Origin: Terriglobia bacterium
GTDB lineage: Bacteria; Acidobacteriota; Terriglobia; JAJPHL01
Assembly (NCBI GenBank): GCA_021325275.1
Contig: JAJPHL010000025.1
Span: forward strand, 1-54,757
DNA length: 54,757 nucleotides
Reading direction: 5' to 3'
Under the pieces are notes generated by a model. The model saw nothing but the letters and a program-made list of their open reading frames with translations. It was not told the origin of the DNA and did not search any database. Positions 21,621 to 29,968 of the stretch are shown in pieces. Made by a program: the position numbers and the translations under genes. Within the stretch, counting starts at the first letter, position 1. Each line of letters opens with the position of its first letter.

Positions 21621-24600
21621 TCGCTGTCCTTTTGGCCCTGCTCGCCGCAGGCTCGCCTGATCCCACGCTTACGGCGATCCATAACACGCTGGAATCGTCG
21701 CGCCAGAAGCTGGCCGCGAAATCGCCCGCGCCCTACTTCATCGGATATTCCGTCACCGACGTCGAGTACGTACAAGTGTCGGCGTCGAACGGTGCGATCG
21801 AAAATGCTAGCCGCAATCGCTCGCGCTGGCTCGACGTTTCGGTGCGCGCCGGAAGCTACCAACTTGACAACACGCATCGCGTGCCGGGCGAGCAGAACAG
21901 CGCGTCGTTCACGTTTCCCTTGCGAGGTCCGCAAGACGGCGGCGAAGTTCTCGACGCCGCGCTGTGGCGCGCCACCGAGCGCGTCTACAAGGACGCGGCG
22001 CGACGCTACCTGCGCGTGGATGCGGCCAAAGACGTGCGCCTCGCCGGTGAGGACAACTCGCCCGATTTCGCCAAGCCGCTGCCTGAAGATGTCACGGCGT
22101 GCTTGGCGGCAACGCCCGCGTCGCTTGGCGACAATCCCGACGCGCAGATGGAAAAATGGAAGGCTTCCTTGCGCGAGTGGTCGGAGATGTTCCGCCGCGA
22201 GCGTCACATCGTGAATTCACACATCACTCTTTCGGTGCGCTCGGCGACACGCTACGTGGTTTCCACCGACGGCCTTTGCAACATGGAGCCGTCAGTGTTG
22301 TTTCGCATCGGCTTGCTGGCCGAAGGCAAAGCGCCCGACGGCATGGAATTGAACCGCTTCGAAAGCTTTGAAGCGCGCAGCGCCTCCCAACTCCCGGCCA
22401 CCGCGCAAGTCGTGGCGAAGATCGCGCTGATGTCGGCGGACGTGAAGGCGCTCGAGAACGCGCCGGTCCTCGAGCCGTACTCGGGTCCCGCGATTTTGTC
22501 GGGGCGGGCGGCCGCGGTTTTCTTCCACGAAGCGCTCGGCCATCGCGTGGAAGGCACGCGACAGCGCGAGTCCGATTCCGGGCAAACTTTTACTCATAAA
22601 GTCGGCGAACAGATTCTCCCGCCGTTCATCAACGTCGTTGACGATCCGACTCAATCGACATTCGGCGGAATGGAGTTGATGGGCGCGTACGGTTTCGACG
22701 ATGAAGGCATTCGCGCCGATCGCGTGGACATCGCCGGCAAAGGAGTGTTGCACGGATTCCTGATGTCGCGCACGCCCGTGCGCGGTTTCAGCGCGTCGAA
22801 CGGCCACGGCCGCGCCGAGCCGGGACAAATTCCCGTGGGGCGTCAAGGCAATTTGATTGTCACGAGCGATAAGAGCGTTCCACGCGAGCGCCTGCGTAAA
22901 ATGCTGATCGACGAAGTGAAGAAACGCAAGAAACCGTACGGACTTCTTTTCGGCGACGTGGAAGGCGGCTACACACTGACGCATCGCTTCGTCGCGCAGG
23001 TATTCCAGGTATTTCCATTGATGGTATGGCGCGTCTATCCCGACGGACGTCCCGACGAATTGGTGCGCGGCGCGGAACTTGTCGGCACGCCGCTTGTGAC
23101 GCTCGGAAAAATCGAAGCGGCCGGCGACGATCCGCAAGTTTTCAACGGATACTGCGGCGCGGAGTCGGGCTACATTCCGGTTTCGGCGGTGGCGCCGTCG
23201 CTGTTGATTTCGGAAATGGAAGTGCAGAAGAAGGCGCGGTCGTACGATCGTCCGCCGCTGTTGGCGCCGCCGGCCGACGTGGACGCGCACACACCGCCCG
23301 ACGCGGTTCTCGACGCGATGAAAGACGAGATGAAGCGCGGCACGAGCGAATTGCGCTTAGGCGATCTCGAACGGCCCTACTTCATGGAATATCGCTTGGC
23401 CGACGTGCAGCGCGTAGAAGCGGCGGCGTCGATGGGCGCGCAGACGGAGTTGGCCGTGCAATCCTACCGGCCACTCACGGTGGGCGTTCGCGTCGGCGAT
23501 CCGCAACTCGACAACACGAATTTTGCATCGTCCGCGGAGCCGGGTGCGGGAACGGGCGCCAACGAGCAGTTCACGATTTCGCTCGACAATTCCTACGCGG
23601 CGCTCCGCCAAGATTTGTGGATTGCCACGGATCAAGCGTACAAGCGCGCGCTTTCGTCGCTCGCGGCCAAGCGGGCGTATTTGCAAACGGCGACGCGTGA
23701 GGATCCGTTGCCGGAGTTTGGGAAAGCGCCGGCGGGTCTCGCACCGCACGTGCTCCCACGAAGCCGCCTGGCGGACGACTTGGCAGGCACGTGCGCGCAA
23801 ATGACGCGAGCCGTCTCCGCGCGGCTCCGCGGCAAACCGGGCGTCGTGGCGTCGTCGGTACGCATCAGCGTGGATGCCGCGAATCAGTATTACCTGAACA
23901 GTGAAGGTACCGAGTTTCGCGATCCGCGCGGGCTTCGTACGTTGCGTGCGTGGGCCACGGCCACTACGCCAGACGGCCAGCGCCTGCGCGGAGGATTCGC
24001 GCAAATCGATCGCGCGAGAGAGTATGCGGCGTGCCAGGATGCTGACGAAAAAGCGTTTGGCGATCGCTACGTTGCTTCCTACAACGAGTTGATTTCGGCG
24101 GCGAATGCGCCGCAAGGCGAAGAGTACGTCGGTCCCGTCCTGATGGAAGCGGACGCAGCGGCGGAAATGTTCGGGACACTCTTGCCACCGGCGATCGTCG
24201 CGCGCAAGAGCGTGCTCACCGACAATCCTGTGGTCACTGACGCGAACCGCGAGTTGCCGAGTTTGAACGGTCGCGTACTTCCGCCGTCGTTTGATGTCAG
24301 CGATGCGCCCGCGGACCGTGATTTCCCCGACGATGAAGGCGTTGCTCCGCAACCGGTGCACGTGATTGAAAAGGGAATCTTGAAGCACCCGCTGAGCGGA
24401 CGAGTGCCGGTGAAAGGCGCCACCGAATCGAACGGCCACGCGCGCGCGAATCCGGGCGGCGCGGCGCTACCCGCGCCGACAAATCTTCGCGTGGAAGCCG
24501 GCGGCACGCTCGGCGACAGCGATTTGAAACAAAAGTTGCGTGCGTTGTGTCGCGAGCGCGGCCTGGAGTACGGTTTCATCCTGCGACGATTCCAAACCGC

Positions 24601-24961
24601 CGGGTCGGTGGAAGATTTTTCGCCGGAAGATTTGAATGATCCTTCGATGGAAGCGGCGTTCTCGGGATCCGGGCGCGAGTCGGCGCTCGAACCGCTCAGT
24701 TTGTGGAAAGTATACGCGTCCGATGGCCGCGAGGAACAAGTGCGTGGACTGCTGCTCACCGATCTGCGGTTGTCCGTGCTGAAAACAATTCTCGCCGCCG
24801 GACAAACGCGCGCGACGTTCTCGGGTTTCTACACGCCGCCATCGTCGTTGACGTTCGGCGTGCTCGCCGTGGGAGTGAGCGAAGGTCTGCCGATCACGGT
24901 CTCGGCGCCTTCCGTGCTGTTCGACGAATTGGAATTCCGCCCGCAGCGTCGCGCGCCTTAG
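21617..24961 (+). CDS. Fused double TldD/PmbA (TldE)-like protein
   Basis: A 1114-residue protein made of two tandem TldD-type halves. Half one (about 39-560) contains FFHEALGHRVEGTRQRE with the HExxxH zinc site (H304, E305, H309) and NGYCGAESG with Cys513, the place of the third ligand in TldD. Half two (about 587-1114) repeats the landmarks PYFMEYR, QLDNT and DLWIATDQAYKRAL but has MFGTLLPPA where HExxxH should be, and no cysteine at the end. TldD and TldE normally form a dimer from separate genes, TldD metal-bearing and TldE inactive; they trim peptides such as microcin B17. Here both seem joined in one chain. The start overlaps the glcF stop (ATGA), and the first 14 residues are hydrophobic, possibly a signal peptide. 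Confidence 0.82.
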   Translation: MIAVLLALLAAGSPDPTLTAIHNTLESSRQKLAAKSPAPYFIGYSVTDVEYVQVSASNGAIENASRNRSRWLDVSVRAGSYQLDNTHRVPGEQNSASFTFPLRGPQDGGEVLDAALWRATERVYKDAARRYLRVDAAKDVRLAGEDNSPDFAKPLPEDVTACLAATPASLGDNPDAQMEKWKASLREWSEMFRRERHIVNSHITLSVRSATRYVVSTDGLCNMEPSVLFRIGLLAEGKAPDGMELNRFESFEARSASQLPATAQVVAKIALMSADVKALENAPVLEPYSGPAILSGRAAAVFFHEALGHRVEGTRQRESDSGQTFTHKVGEQILPPFINVVDDPTQSTFGGMELMGAYGFDDEGIRADRVDIAGKGVLHGFLMSRTPVRGFSASNGHGRAEPGQIPVGRQGNLIVTSDKSVPRERLRKMLIDEVKKRKKPYGLLFGDVEGGYTLTHRFVAQVFQVFPLMVWRVYPDGRPDELVRGAELVGTPLVTLGKIEAAGDDPQVFNGYCGAESGYIPVSAVAPSLLISEMEVQKKARSYDRPPLLAPPADVDAHTPPDAVLDAMKDEMKRGTSELRLGDLERPYFMEYRLADVQRVEAAASMGAQTELAVQSYRPLTVGVRVGDPQLDNTNFASSAEPGAGTGANEQFTISLDNSYAALRQDLWIATDQAYKRALSSLAAKRAYLQTATREDPLPEFGKAPAGLAPHVLPRSRLADDLAGTCAQMTRAVSARLRGKPGVVASSVRISVDAANQYYLNSEGTEFRDPRGLRTLRAWATATTPDGQRLRGGFAQIDRAREYAACQDADEKAFGDRYVASYNELISAANAPQGEEYVGPVLMEADAAAEMFGTLLPPAIVARKSVLTDNPVVTDANRELPSLNGRVLPPSFDVSDAPADRDFPDDEGVAPQPVHVIEKGILKHPLSGRVPVKGATESNGHARANPGGAALPAPTNLRVEAGGTLGDSDLKQKLRALCRERGLEYGFILRRFQTAGSVEDFSPEDLNDPSMEAAFSGSGRESALEPLSLWKVYASDGREEQVRGLLLTDLRLSVLKTILAAGQTRATFSGFYTPPSSLTFGVLAVGVSEGLPITVSAPSVLFDELEFRPQRRAP

Positions 24962-24973
24962 TAGGATGATCCA

Positions 24974-26113
24974 ATGAAACCATTCCGGCTGACCCCCGCG
25001 GCTTCCGCGCACCTGGACATCGTGCGTGGAATCTCGGCGCTGGCGGTGATGGCCGGCCATCTTCGGGCGCTGTTCCTGGTGGATTACAGCGACATTCGCG
25101 GGACGCGCGGCCTTTTCGAGAAGGCGCTCTATTTTCTCACCGGCTTCGGTCATGAGTCGGTAATGGTTTTTTTCGTCCTGAGCGGATTGTTCATCGGTCC
25201 GGCCGCGTGGGAAGCAATCACCAGCGGCCGGTGGTCGTGGAAGCGCTATGCCGTGAATCGCCTGACGCGTTTGTACATTGTGCTGATCCCGGCATTGCTG
25301 TTGACGATGGCTCTCGATCGCGGAGGGCAACGCCTACCCGGCGCGGAACTCGGCTATCACCGGCCACTGCCGAACTACGGCGGATGGACCGTGGCAGAGC
25401 GGACCGGCATTCCCATCCTCCTCGGCAACGCGGTATTCCTCGAAAGCATTGAGTGTCCTCCCTACGGTTCCGACGCGCCTCTGTGGAGCTTGAGCTACGA
25501 ATTCTGGTACTACGTTTTGTTTCCCGTGCTGGTTCTGGCGTTGGTATCTTCGGAAACCACGCTGCGCCGGGTGATGTGGGCAGCGCTCGCGATCTTGGTG
25601 GCGTGGTTTATCGGACTGAGCCTAACAATGTATTTCTCGATTTGGCTGTTGGGGGTGCTGGTGGCGATGCTTCACGCGCGCCGGCCGGGGCCGCTTCGTT
25701 GGAGCGGGCTGAGAATCGCCGTATCGGGAGCAATCTTGGCAGGTGTTCTCGCGTTGGTCCGCGCGGGAAGGATGCCGGCGGACGCGAGCGACTACGTCGT
25801 GGCCGTGGCGGCGGCCGTTTTCGTGAGCGCATTGTTGCGAGCTTCAGGATCGTGGCTGGTGCAGAGCCCGGAAAGCCCGTACGCGCGGGTTGCGCATTGG
25901 TTCGCCGGCTTTTCCTACACCCTTTACTTGATCCATTTGCCGATCCTTGTGTTCTTGCACGCCGCTTTGATTAGCGAATCGCGCTGGCAACCGACACTCG
26001 ATCGCTTGGCTGGCGTAGCGGCCATCGGATTGGGAGTTCTGGGGTGTTGTTACGCCGTTTCGTTGGCGACCGAAGCGCAGACGGCGCGGGTGCGGAACAT
26101 GCTGCTTCGCTAA
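24974..26113 (+). CDS. Acyltransferase family 3 (OafA/NolL-like) membrane protein
   Basis: A 379-residue protein with about 10 membrane segments. HLDIVRGISALAVMAGHL is the Acyl_transf_3 opening, with the Arg and His used to move acyl groups across the membrane. FFVLSGLFIGP and the PLWSLSYEFWYY block are also typical. Such proteins O-acetylate or O-acylate surface sugars. The ATG follows the TldD fusion stop by 12 nt; TAGGAT just upstream could be a ribosome site or a -10. It is followed 35 nt later by a radical SAM gene. Substrate is probably the exopolysaccharide encoded nearby, but this is inference. Confidence 0.83.
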   Translation: MKPFRLTPAASAHLDIVRGISALAVMAGHLRALFLVDYSDIRGTRGLFEKALYFLTGFGHESVMVFFVLSGLFIGPAAWEAITSGRWSWKRYAVNRLTRLYIVLIPALLLTMALDRGGQRLPGAELGYHRPLPNYGGWTVAERTGIPILLGNAVFLESIECPPYGSDAPLWSLSYEFWYYVLFPVLVLALVSSETTLRRVMWAALAILVAWFIGLSLTMYFSIWLLGVLVAMLHARRPGPLRWSGLRIAVSGAILAGVLALVRAGRMPADASDYVVAVAAAVFVSALLRASGSWLVQSPESPYARVAHWFAGFSYTLYLIHLPILVFLHAALISESRWQPTLDRLAGVAAIGLGVLGCCYAVSLATEAQTARVRNMLLR

Positions 26114-26148
26114 GCGCGTCTTGCGGCCCTTCGCGCGTCCGCGATATC

Positions 26149-27264
26149 ATGAACGTCGAGGGCTCTTTGCCATCCTTTAATTCCGTTTTTGTGGATAAGG
26201 CGTTGCGCGTAATTCGCCGCAAGGCGGACGCCCTGGCGGGACGGTTCTATCCGCTTCAGGAAACCCTTGACGCGATGGCCGCGCGTCCCTTCGAATTGCA
26301 TCTCGAACTGACGAATCTCTGCAACGCCGACTGCGTCTTCTGCCCGTACCAGTTTCAACAACGCGAAACGCAGTTCATGTCCGACGAAGTCTTCCACAAG
26401 GCCGTTAGCGATTACGTGGCAATGGGAGGCGGCTCCGTTGGATTGACTCCGATTGTCGGCGACGCCCTGATCGATCCGAAATTCCTGGATCGCGTGCGGT
26501 TTCTCCGCTCGCAACCAGAAGTGGATCGCATTTGGCTGACCACCAACTGCATTCTGCTCGACAAATTCGGCGTCGACAACGTGCTGAAGGCGGGCCTTGA
26601 CTCGGTGAACGTCAGCACCGCCGGTTTCGACGCCGAAATGTATAAGCGCGTGTACCGGAATGCGTCTTACGAGCGAATGCGCCGAAACGTGGTGGAGTTG
26701 GTGGAACGCAACGCCGCGCTGGGATCGCCGGTGGCGATCACCATCGCGCTGCGGCCGGACCGTCCATTGAGCGATGTGATGGCCGACAAGGATTTTCAGC
26801 CGATTCTCGCGCACAAGCCGCAACTCGATTTCACCTGGTCGTTTACGTCGGCCAATGGGCGTATCACGCGCGACATTCTGCCGCCGGCGATGAAACTGCG
26901 CGTCGTGCGGTCGCGGCCGGAAGCGTGCGTCAGCACGTTTAACGGCCCGATCGTGCTGCCGGACGGCAATCTCATGGGATGCAGTTGTGTCGCGGCCATG
27001 GATGCGGTGAAGGACTTGGGGATCGGCAACATCCTGCAATCGCCGCTGGGGGAAATTTGGACGGGCGGGCAGATGAGAGGTCTGCGCGAGAGCTTTTCCA
27101 AGGGCGGCTTGAATCCCACCTGTTCGGGTTGCGATATGTACCGCGATCTGGAATTGTACCGGACCAGCGAAGGACGTCGCCGTGCCGAGTTGAATCGCGC
27201 GCGGGCGCGCGGAGAACACGTCAAATCGGAAGCCACACCGGCCGGGCCGTTCGCCGGAGGATAG
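26149..27264 (+). CDS. Radical SAM/SPASM-type protein
   Basis: A 371-residue radical S-adenosylmethionine enzyme. CNADCVFCPYQ (around residues 62-72) is the CxxxCxxC motif that binds the catalytic 4Fe-4S cluster. The C-terminal quarter has Cys residues in MGCSCVAAMDAVKDLGIGNI and CSGCDMYRDLELYR, a SPASM-like auxiliary-cluster layout. ATG 26149 was chosen because the upstream extension overlaps the acyltransferase gene. Substrate is unknown. SPASM proteins modify peptides, sugars or enzymes. No small precursor-peptide gene is adjacent, so a role in surface-polymer modification is as likely as peptide maturation. It converges on the polymerase gene with 7 nt between stops. Confidence 0.82.
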   Translation: MNVEGSLPSFNSVFVDKALRVIRRKADALAGRFYPLQETLDAMAARPFELHLELTNLCNADCVFCPYQFQQRETQFMSDEVFHKAVSDYVAMGGGSVGLTPIVGDALIDPKFLDRVRFLRSQPEVDRIWLTTNCILLDKFGVDNVLKAGLDSVNVSTAGFDAEMYKRVYRNASYERMRRNVVELVERNAALGSPVAITIALRPDRPLSDVMADKDFQPILAHKPQLDFTWSFTSANGRITRDILPPAMKLRVVRSRPEACVSTFNGPIVLPDGNLMGCSCVAAMDAVKDLGIGNILQSPLGEIWTGGQMRGLRESFSKGGLNPTCSGCDMYRDLELYRTSEGRRRAELNRARARGEHVKSEATPAGPFAGG

Positions 27265-27271
27265 GCGATGA

Positions 27272-28768
27272 TTACCAGCGGAACCGCAGGAGTTCCAACG
27301 GGAGCCGGGCGGTGCGCGCGCGGAGAACTGCGAGAATGAGGGCCATCGCGGTGATGTTCAGAATCAGCCCGCCGTATACCAACGATAGGTCGGAGTCGAT
27401 ATTGCAGCAGCGAGCCAGGACGATGGTGGCGAACAAAGGCACGCTGGGATGCGCGTCGGGCGCCGTGAGCGCATGATAAAGCAACCGTTGCACGAATCCC
27501 AGAAGCAGCATCCCGATCCCGACGCCCCACGCGCCAAAATTTGCGTAAAACTCCACGAGCTGCGGGAAATTGTAGGATGTCGTTCGATCAAACTTATCCA
27601 ACAGTCCGTAGCGGTGCCCAAAATCCTGCCCTAGAACTTTACCCGGCTTGTCCGCGTAGATCACGCGCGGAATCAGCGACCAATACAAGTCCGCGTACGT
27701 CGCTCCGTTCCAGAAGGGAATCACGTTCGGAGTCAAAGACTGCACCGCGGCCAGCGTGGTGATCTGATTCATCCGCTCCATGGTGGCCTGGAAAGAGTCG
27801 TAATAGAAGTTCTCGTCCGTCTCATAGCCGCGCCGGATCAGGTCGCCGTAGAGAAAGCAACGATCAATCACACCAAGATTGGATTCGGGATCCCAGGCAA
27901 TCGCGCGGAATTGGGTTTTCACACCCGATACCGGAATTACGAACAACGCCACGACAATGGCGGTTTTCCACAAAAACTTCCGGCGCACCAGCCAATAGGT
28001 TCCTACCACGGGCAGGAAGTGCTGCACGACGGGGCCGATGCCGCCGCCTGAGATGTCGAGGACCGCCATGCCGGGAATGAGAACGAACAACACACCGACC
28101 GAAGGACCGCGGAGCCGTCCTTGCAGATAATAGTAAAAGAGTAAGGCGAGTCCGAGACTGCCCAGTTGCTGGCAGATCTGTCCGAGGCTCTGGAAGCGGA
28201 CCGGAATGTAAGCTCGGAATTGGACGACGATAATGCCTGTTGCGACAAGAATCCATCCTGTACGGACGCCCGTTTCATCGTCTACACCGTCGCGCATCCG
28301 CGGGATCTTTTCCAGAAAACGAGCGCCCGGCAAAACATAGAATCCAATCAACAGCATAGCGAAACCCAGCAGGATTAGCACTTCCGAATCGGTGACCACT
28401 GGATCGGCGATCGACGAACTGGAAAAAGGCAAGCTGAACTTGTCGTCCAAGAACACCGGGATAATGAAGTAGGCCGAAAACAGAAGCGCATAAAACGGCA
28501 TAAACGGCAATTCAGTCTTGCGGCGCACGACATGAATGATCAGGGGAATGAAGGCCACGAAACTGCCGATAGACGCCACAAGGCGGAGCGTTGGATCTAG
28601 GTCGGGGCGCCCGAAGACATTCAACGCGATCACCGCAATCACGGGAGACGCCAGTGTGAAGAAACGAACCGTCCGGGAGGCGGCCCGCGGGTGCTCTGAG
28701 CTCTCAACCGCCGATAGGGGCGGGAACCGAGCCGCCGAAATGGGCGCGGATGGAATGGAAAGGCTCAT
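27272..28768 (-). CDS. O-antigen/oligosaccharide repeat-unit polymerase-like membrane protein
   Basis: A 498-residue protein with about 11-12 membrane segments and a large periplasmic loop in its second half (roughly residues 300-400: YYDSFQATMERMNQI, PRVIYADKPGKVLGQDFGHRYG). That loop with a DKP/FG block before a final helix cluster resembles Wzy-type polymerases. It lacks the HNDYL motif of the WaaL/Wzy_C family found in the gene at 29969-31216. It is the last gene of the leftward exopolysaccharide cluster, 92 nt after the GT4. Expected role: joining flipped repeat units in the periplasm. Sequence in such proteins is poorly conserved, so the call rests on topology and context. Confidence 0.65.
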   Translation of the reverse strand: MSLSIPSAPISAARFPPLSAVESSEHPRAASRTVRFFTLASPVIAVIALNVFGRPDLDPTLRLVASIGSFVAFIPLIIHVVRRKTELPFMPFYALLFSAYFIIPVFLDDKFSLPFSSSSIADPVVTDSEVLILLGFAMLLIGFYVLPGARFLEKIPRMRDGVDDETGVRTGWILVATGIIVVQFRAYIPVRFQSLGQICQQLGSLGLALLFYYYLQGRLRGPSVGVLFVLIPGMAVLDISGGGIGPVVQHFLPVVGTYWLVRRKFLWKTAIVVALFVIPVSGVKTQFRAIAWDPESNLGVIDRCFLYGDLIRRGYETDENFYYDSFQATMERMNQITTLAAVQSLTPNVIPFWNGATYADLYWSLIPRVIYADKPGKVLGQDFGHRYGLLDKFDRTTSYNFPQLVEFYANFGAWGVGIGMLLLGFVQRLLYHALTAPDAHPSVPLFATIVLARCCNIDSDLSLVYGGLILNITAMALILAVLRARTARLPLELLRFRW

Positions 28769-28860
28769 GGATTCAATCGACTCGAGACCATAAGTCTATC
28801 ATTCCTGTCCCGCGCCGCTGACTGAAAACCTCTCGCGGCCGTGTATAGCTTTGCGACCCT
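28769..28860. other. 92-nt gap inside the exopolysaccharide cluster
   Basis: This is the largest gap between genes of the cluster after that following the export gene. On the minus strand it has a TATACA and a TATGGT hexamer, either of which could give the polymerase gene its own promoter. No terminator is visible. Confidence 0.3.
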
Positions 28861-29967
28861 TCAAGCACGCGCTACGGCTCGGTAAAGGGCGGCGCCGAGC
28901 CGCTGAGAAAACGCGTCAAAGCTAAATTCCGCATCCCTGATACTTCGGCCGGCGCGGCCCATTGCGGCACGCAGCGATGGATCGCCGAGCAAACGCACGA
29001 TGACCGCCGCGATGGCGTCCGGATCGCCGGGGTCTACGGTAAAACCGTTGATGCCATCCCGAACAATCTCACCACTGGCATCGCGGTTGCCGGCAACACA
29101 CGGTAACCGATATCCCATGGCCTCCAAAAAGACCAACCCGAATCCTTCCGCGCGACTGGGCATGACGAAGATGGTCGCGCGGCGATACAGGCGATCCTTA
29201 TCTTCTTCGGAAATCAGCCCCAAGAAATCAACACTGGAGTCCACACCGGTTTCGGCCGCCAGTGAACGGAGACGCTGTAAGTCGTCGCCGCCACCCGCAA
29301 CCACGTAGCGCACAGTGGAAAACGACCGCAGAATCTGCGGCAGAGCGCGGATCACGGTGTCCTGACCTTTGTATGCCTCTCCGGCGGCGGCGCGTCCCAC
29401 GGTTAGAAGTAAAGGAGCGTCTGAAACGGGGCTGGGGTCAGCGTCCGGTGGATCGCCGACGCAGAGACCAACCACCTCGGTCCGTTCCGGGCGTATCCCG
29501 TTCGAAGCGCAGAGGCGATCGCGCGTGAATCGGCTGTTCGTAAGCACCACGTCGGCTGCGTGAAGCGCCAACCTATAGAGGGGCGTTTGCCGAGGCCAAA
29601 TCTCGATGCCGTGCCCAAACAGAGCGTAAGGGCGTCCGGTGACGGCCTTCCAAAACAAGGCCAGCGGAAACAAATTCCGGTGCGTGACCAAGAGAAGATC
29701 GTATTGCCGGCCCAAGAAGGCACGAGAAGCCCCCAAGACGAAGCGCGCCAAACGGCCTTGGAAGCCGTGAAACGGCGTCTCGCCGGAGCCGCACACGCTT
29801 CCCTCCCGATCATGGACAGAAAAAAACTCGGCGGTGAAACCGGGATGCCGCGCCATGACCTCGGCGATGCTCCGATTCACCAATTGAACGCCTCCGGTGC
29901 TACCGAAAGCTTCGGTTACGAGGACCGCCACTCGCAACGGTTTTTCGGAAACAGGCTGGGGAACCAT
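28861..29967 (-). CDS. Glycosyltransferase family 4
   Basis: A 368-residue GT-B enzyme. FGSTGGVQLVNRSIAEVM is the N-terminal glycine-rich block. LLTVGRAAAGEAYKGQDTVI begins the nucleotide-sugar domain, and PSRAEGFGLVFLEAMGYRLPCVAG holds the Ex7E motif of GT4. Start MVPQPVSEK at 29967 was chosen because the frame upstream overlaps the ligase gene and is not GT-like; only 1 nt separates it from the ligase stop. Expected role: adding one sugar to the lipid-linked repeat unit of the exopolysaccharide. Donor sugar unknown. Confidence 0.84.
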   Translation of the reverse strand: MVPQPVSEKPLRVAVLVTEAFGSTGGVQLVNRSIAEVMARHPGFTAEFFSVHDREGSVCGSGETPFHGFQGRLARFVLGASRAFLGRQYDLLLVTHRNLFPLALFWKAVTGRPYALFGHGIEIWPRQTPLYRLALHAADVVLTNSRFTRDRLCASNGIRPERTEVVGLCVGDPPDADPSPVSDAPLLLTVGRAAAGEAYKGQDTVIRALPQILRSFSTVRYVVAGGGDDLQRLRSLAAETGVDSSVDFLGLISEEDKDRLYRRATIFVMPSRAEGFGLVFLEAMGYRLPCVAGNRDASGEIVRDGINGFTVDPGDPDAIAAVIVRLLGDPSLRAAMGRAGRSIRDAEFSFDAFSQRLGAALYRAVARA

Positions 29968-29968
29968 G

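Noticed and set aside
26114-26148. Possible RiPP precursor gene between acyltransferase and radical SAM genes
   Set aside because: The gap is only 35 nt and holds no small frame; no Cys- or Gly-rich short peptide was seen near the TldD fusion either.
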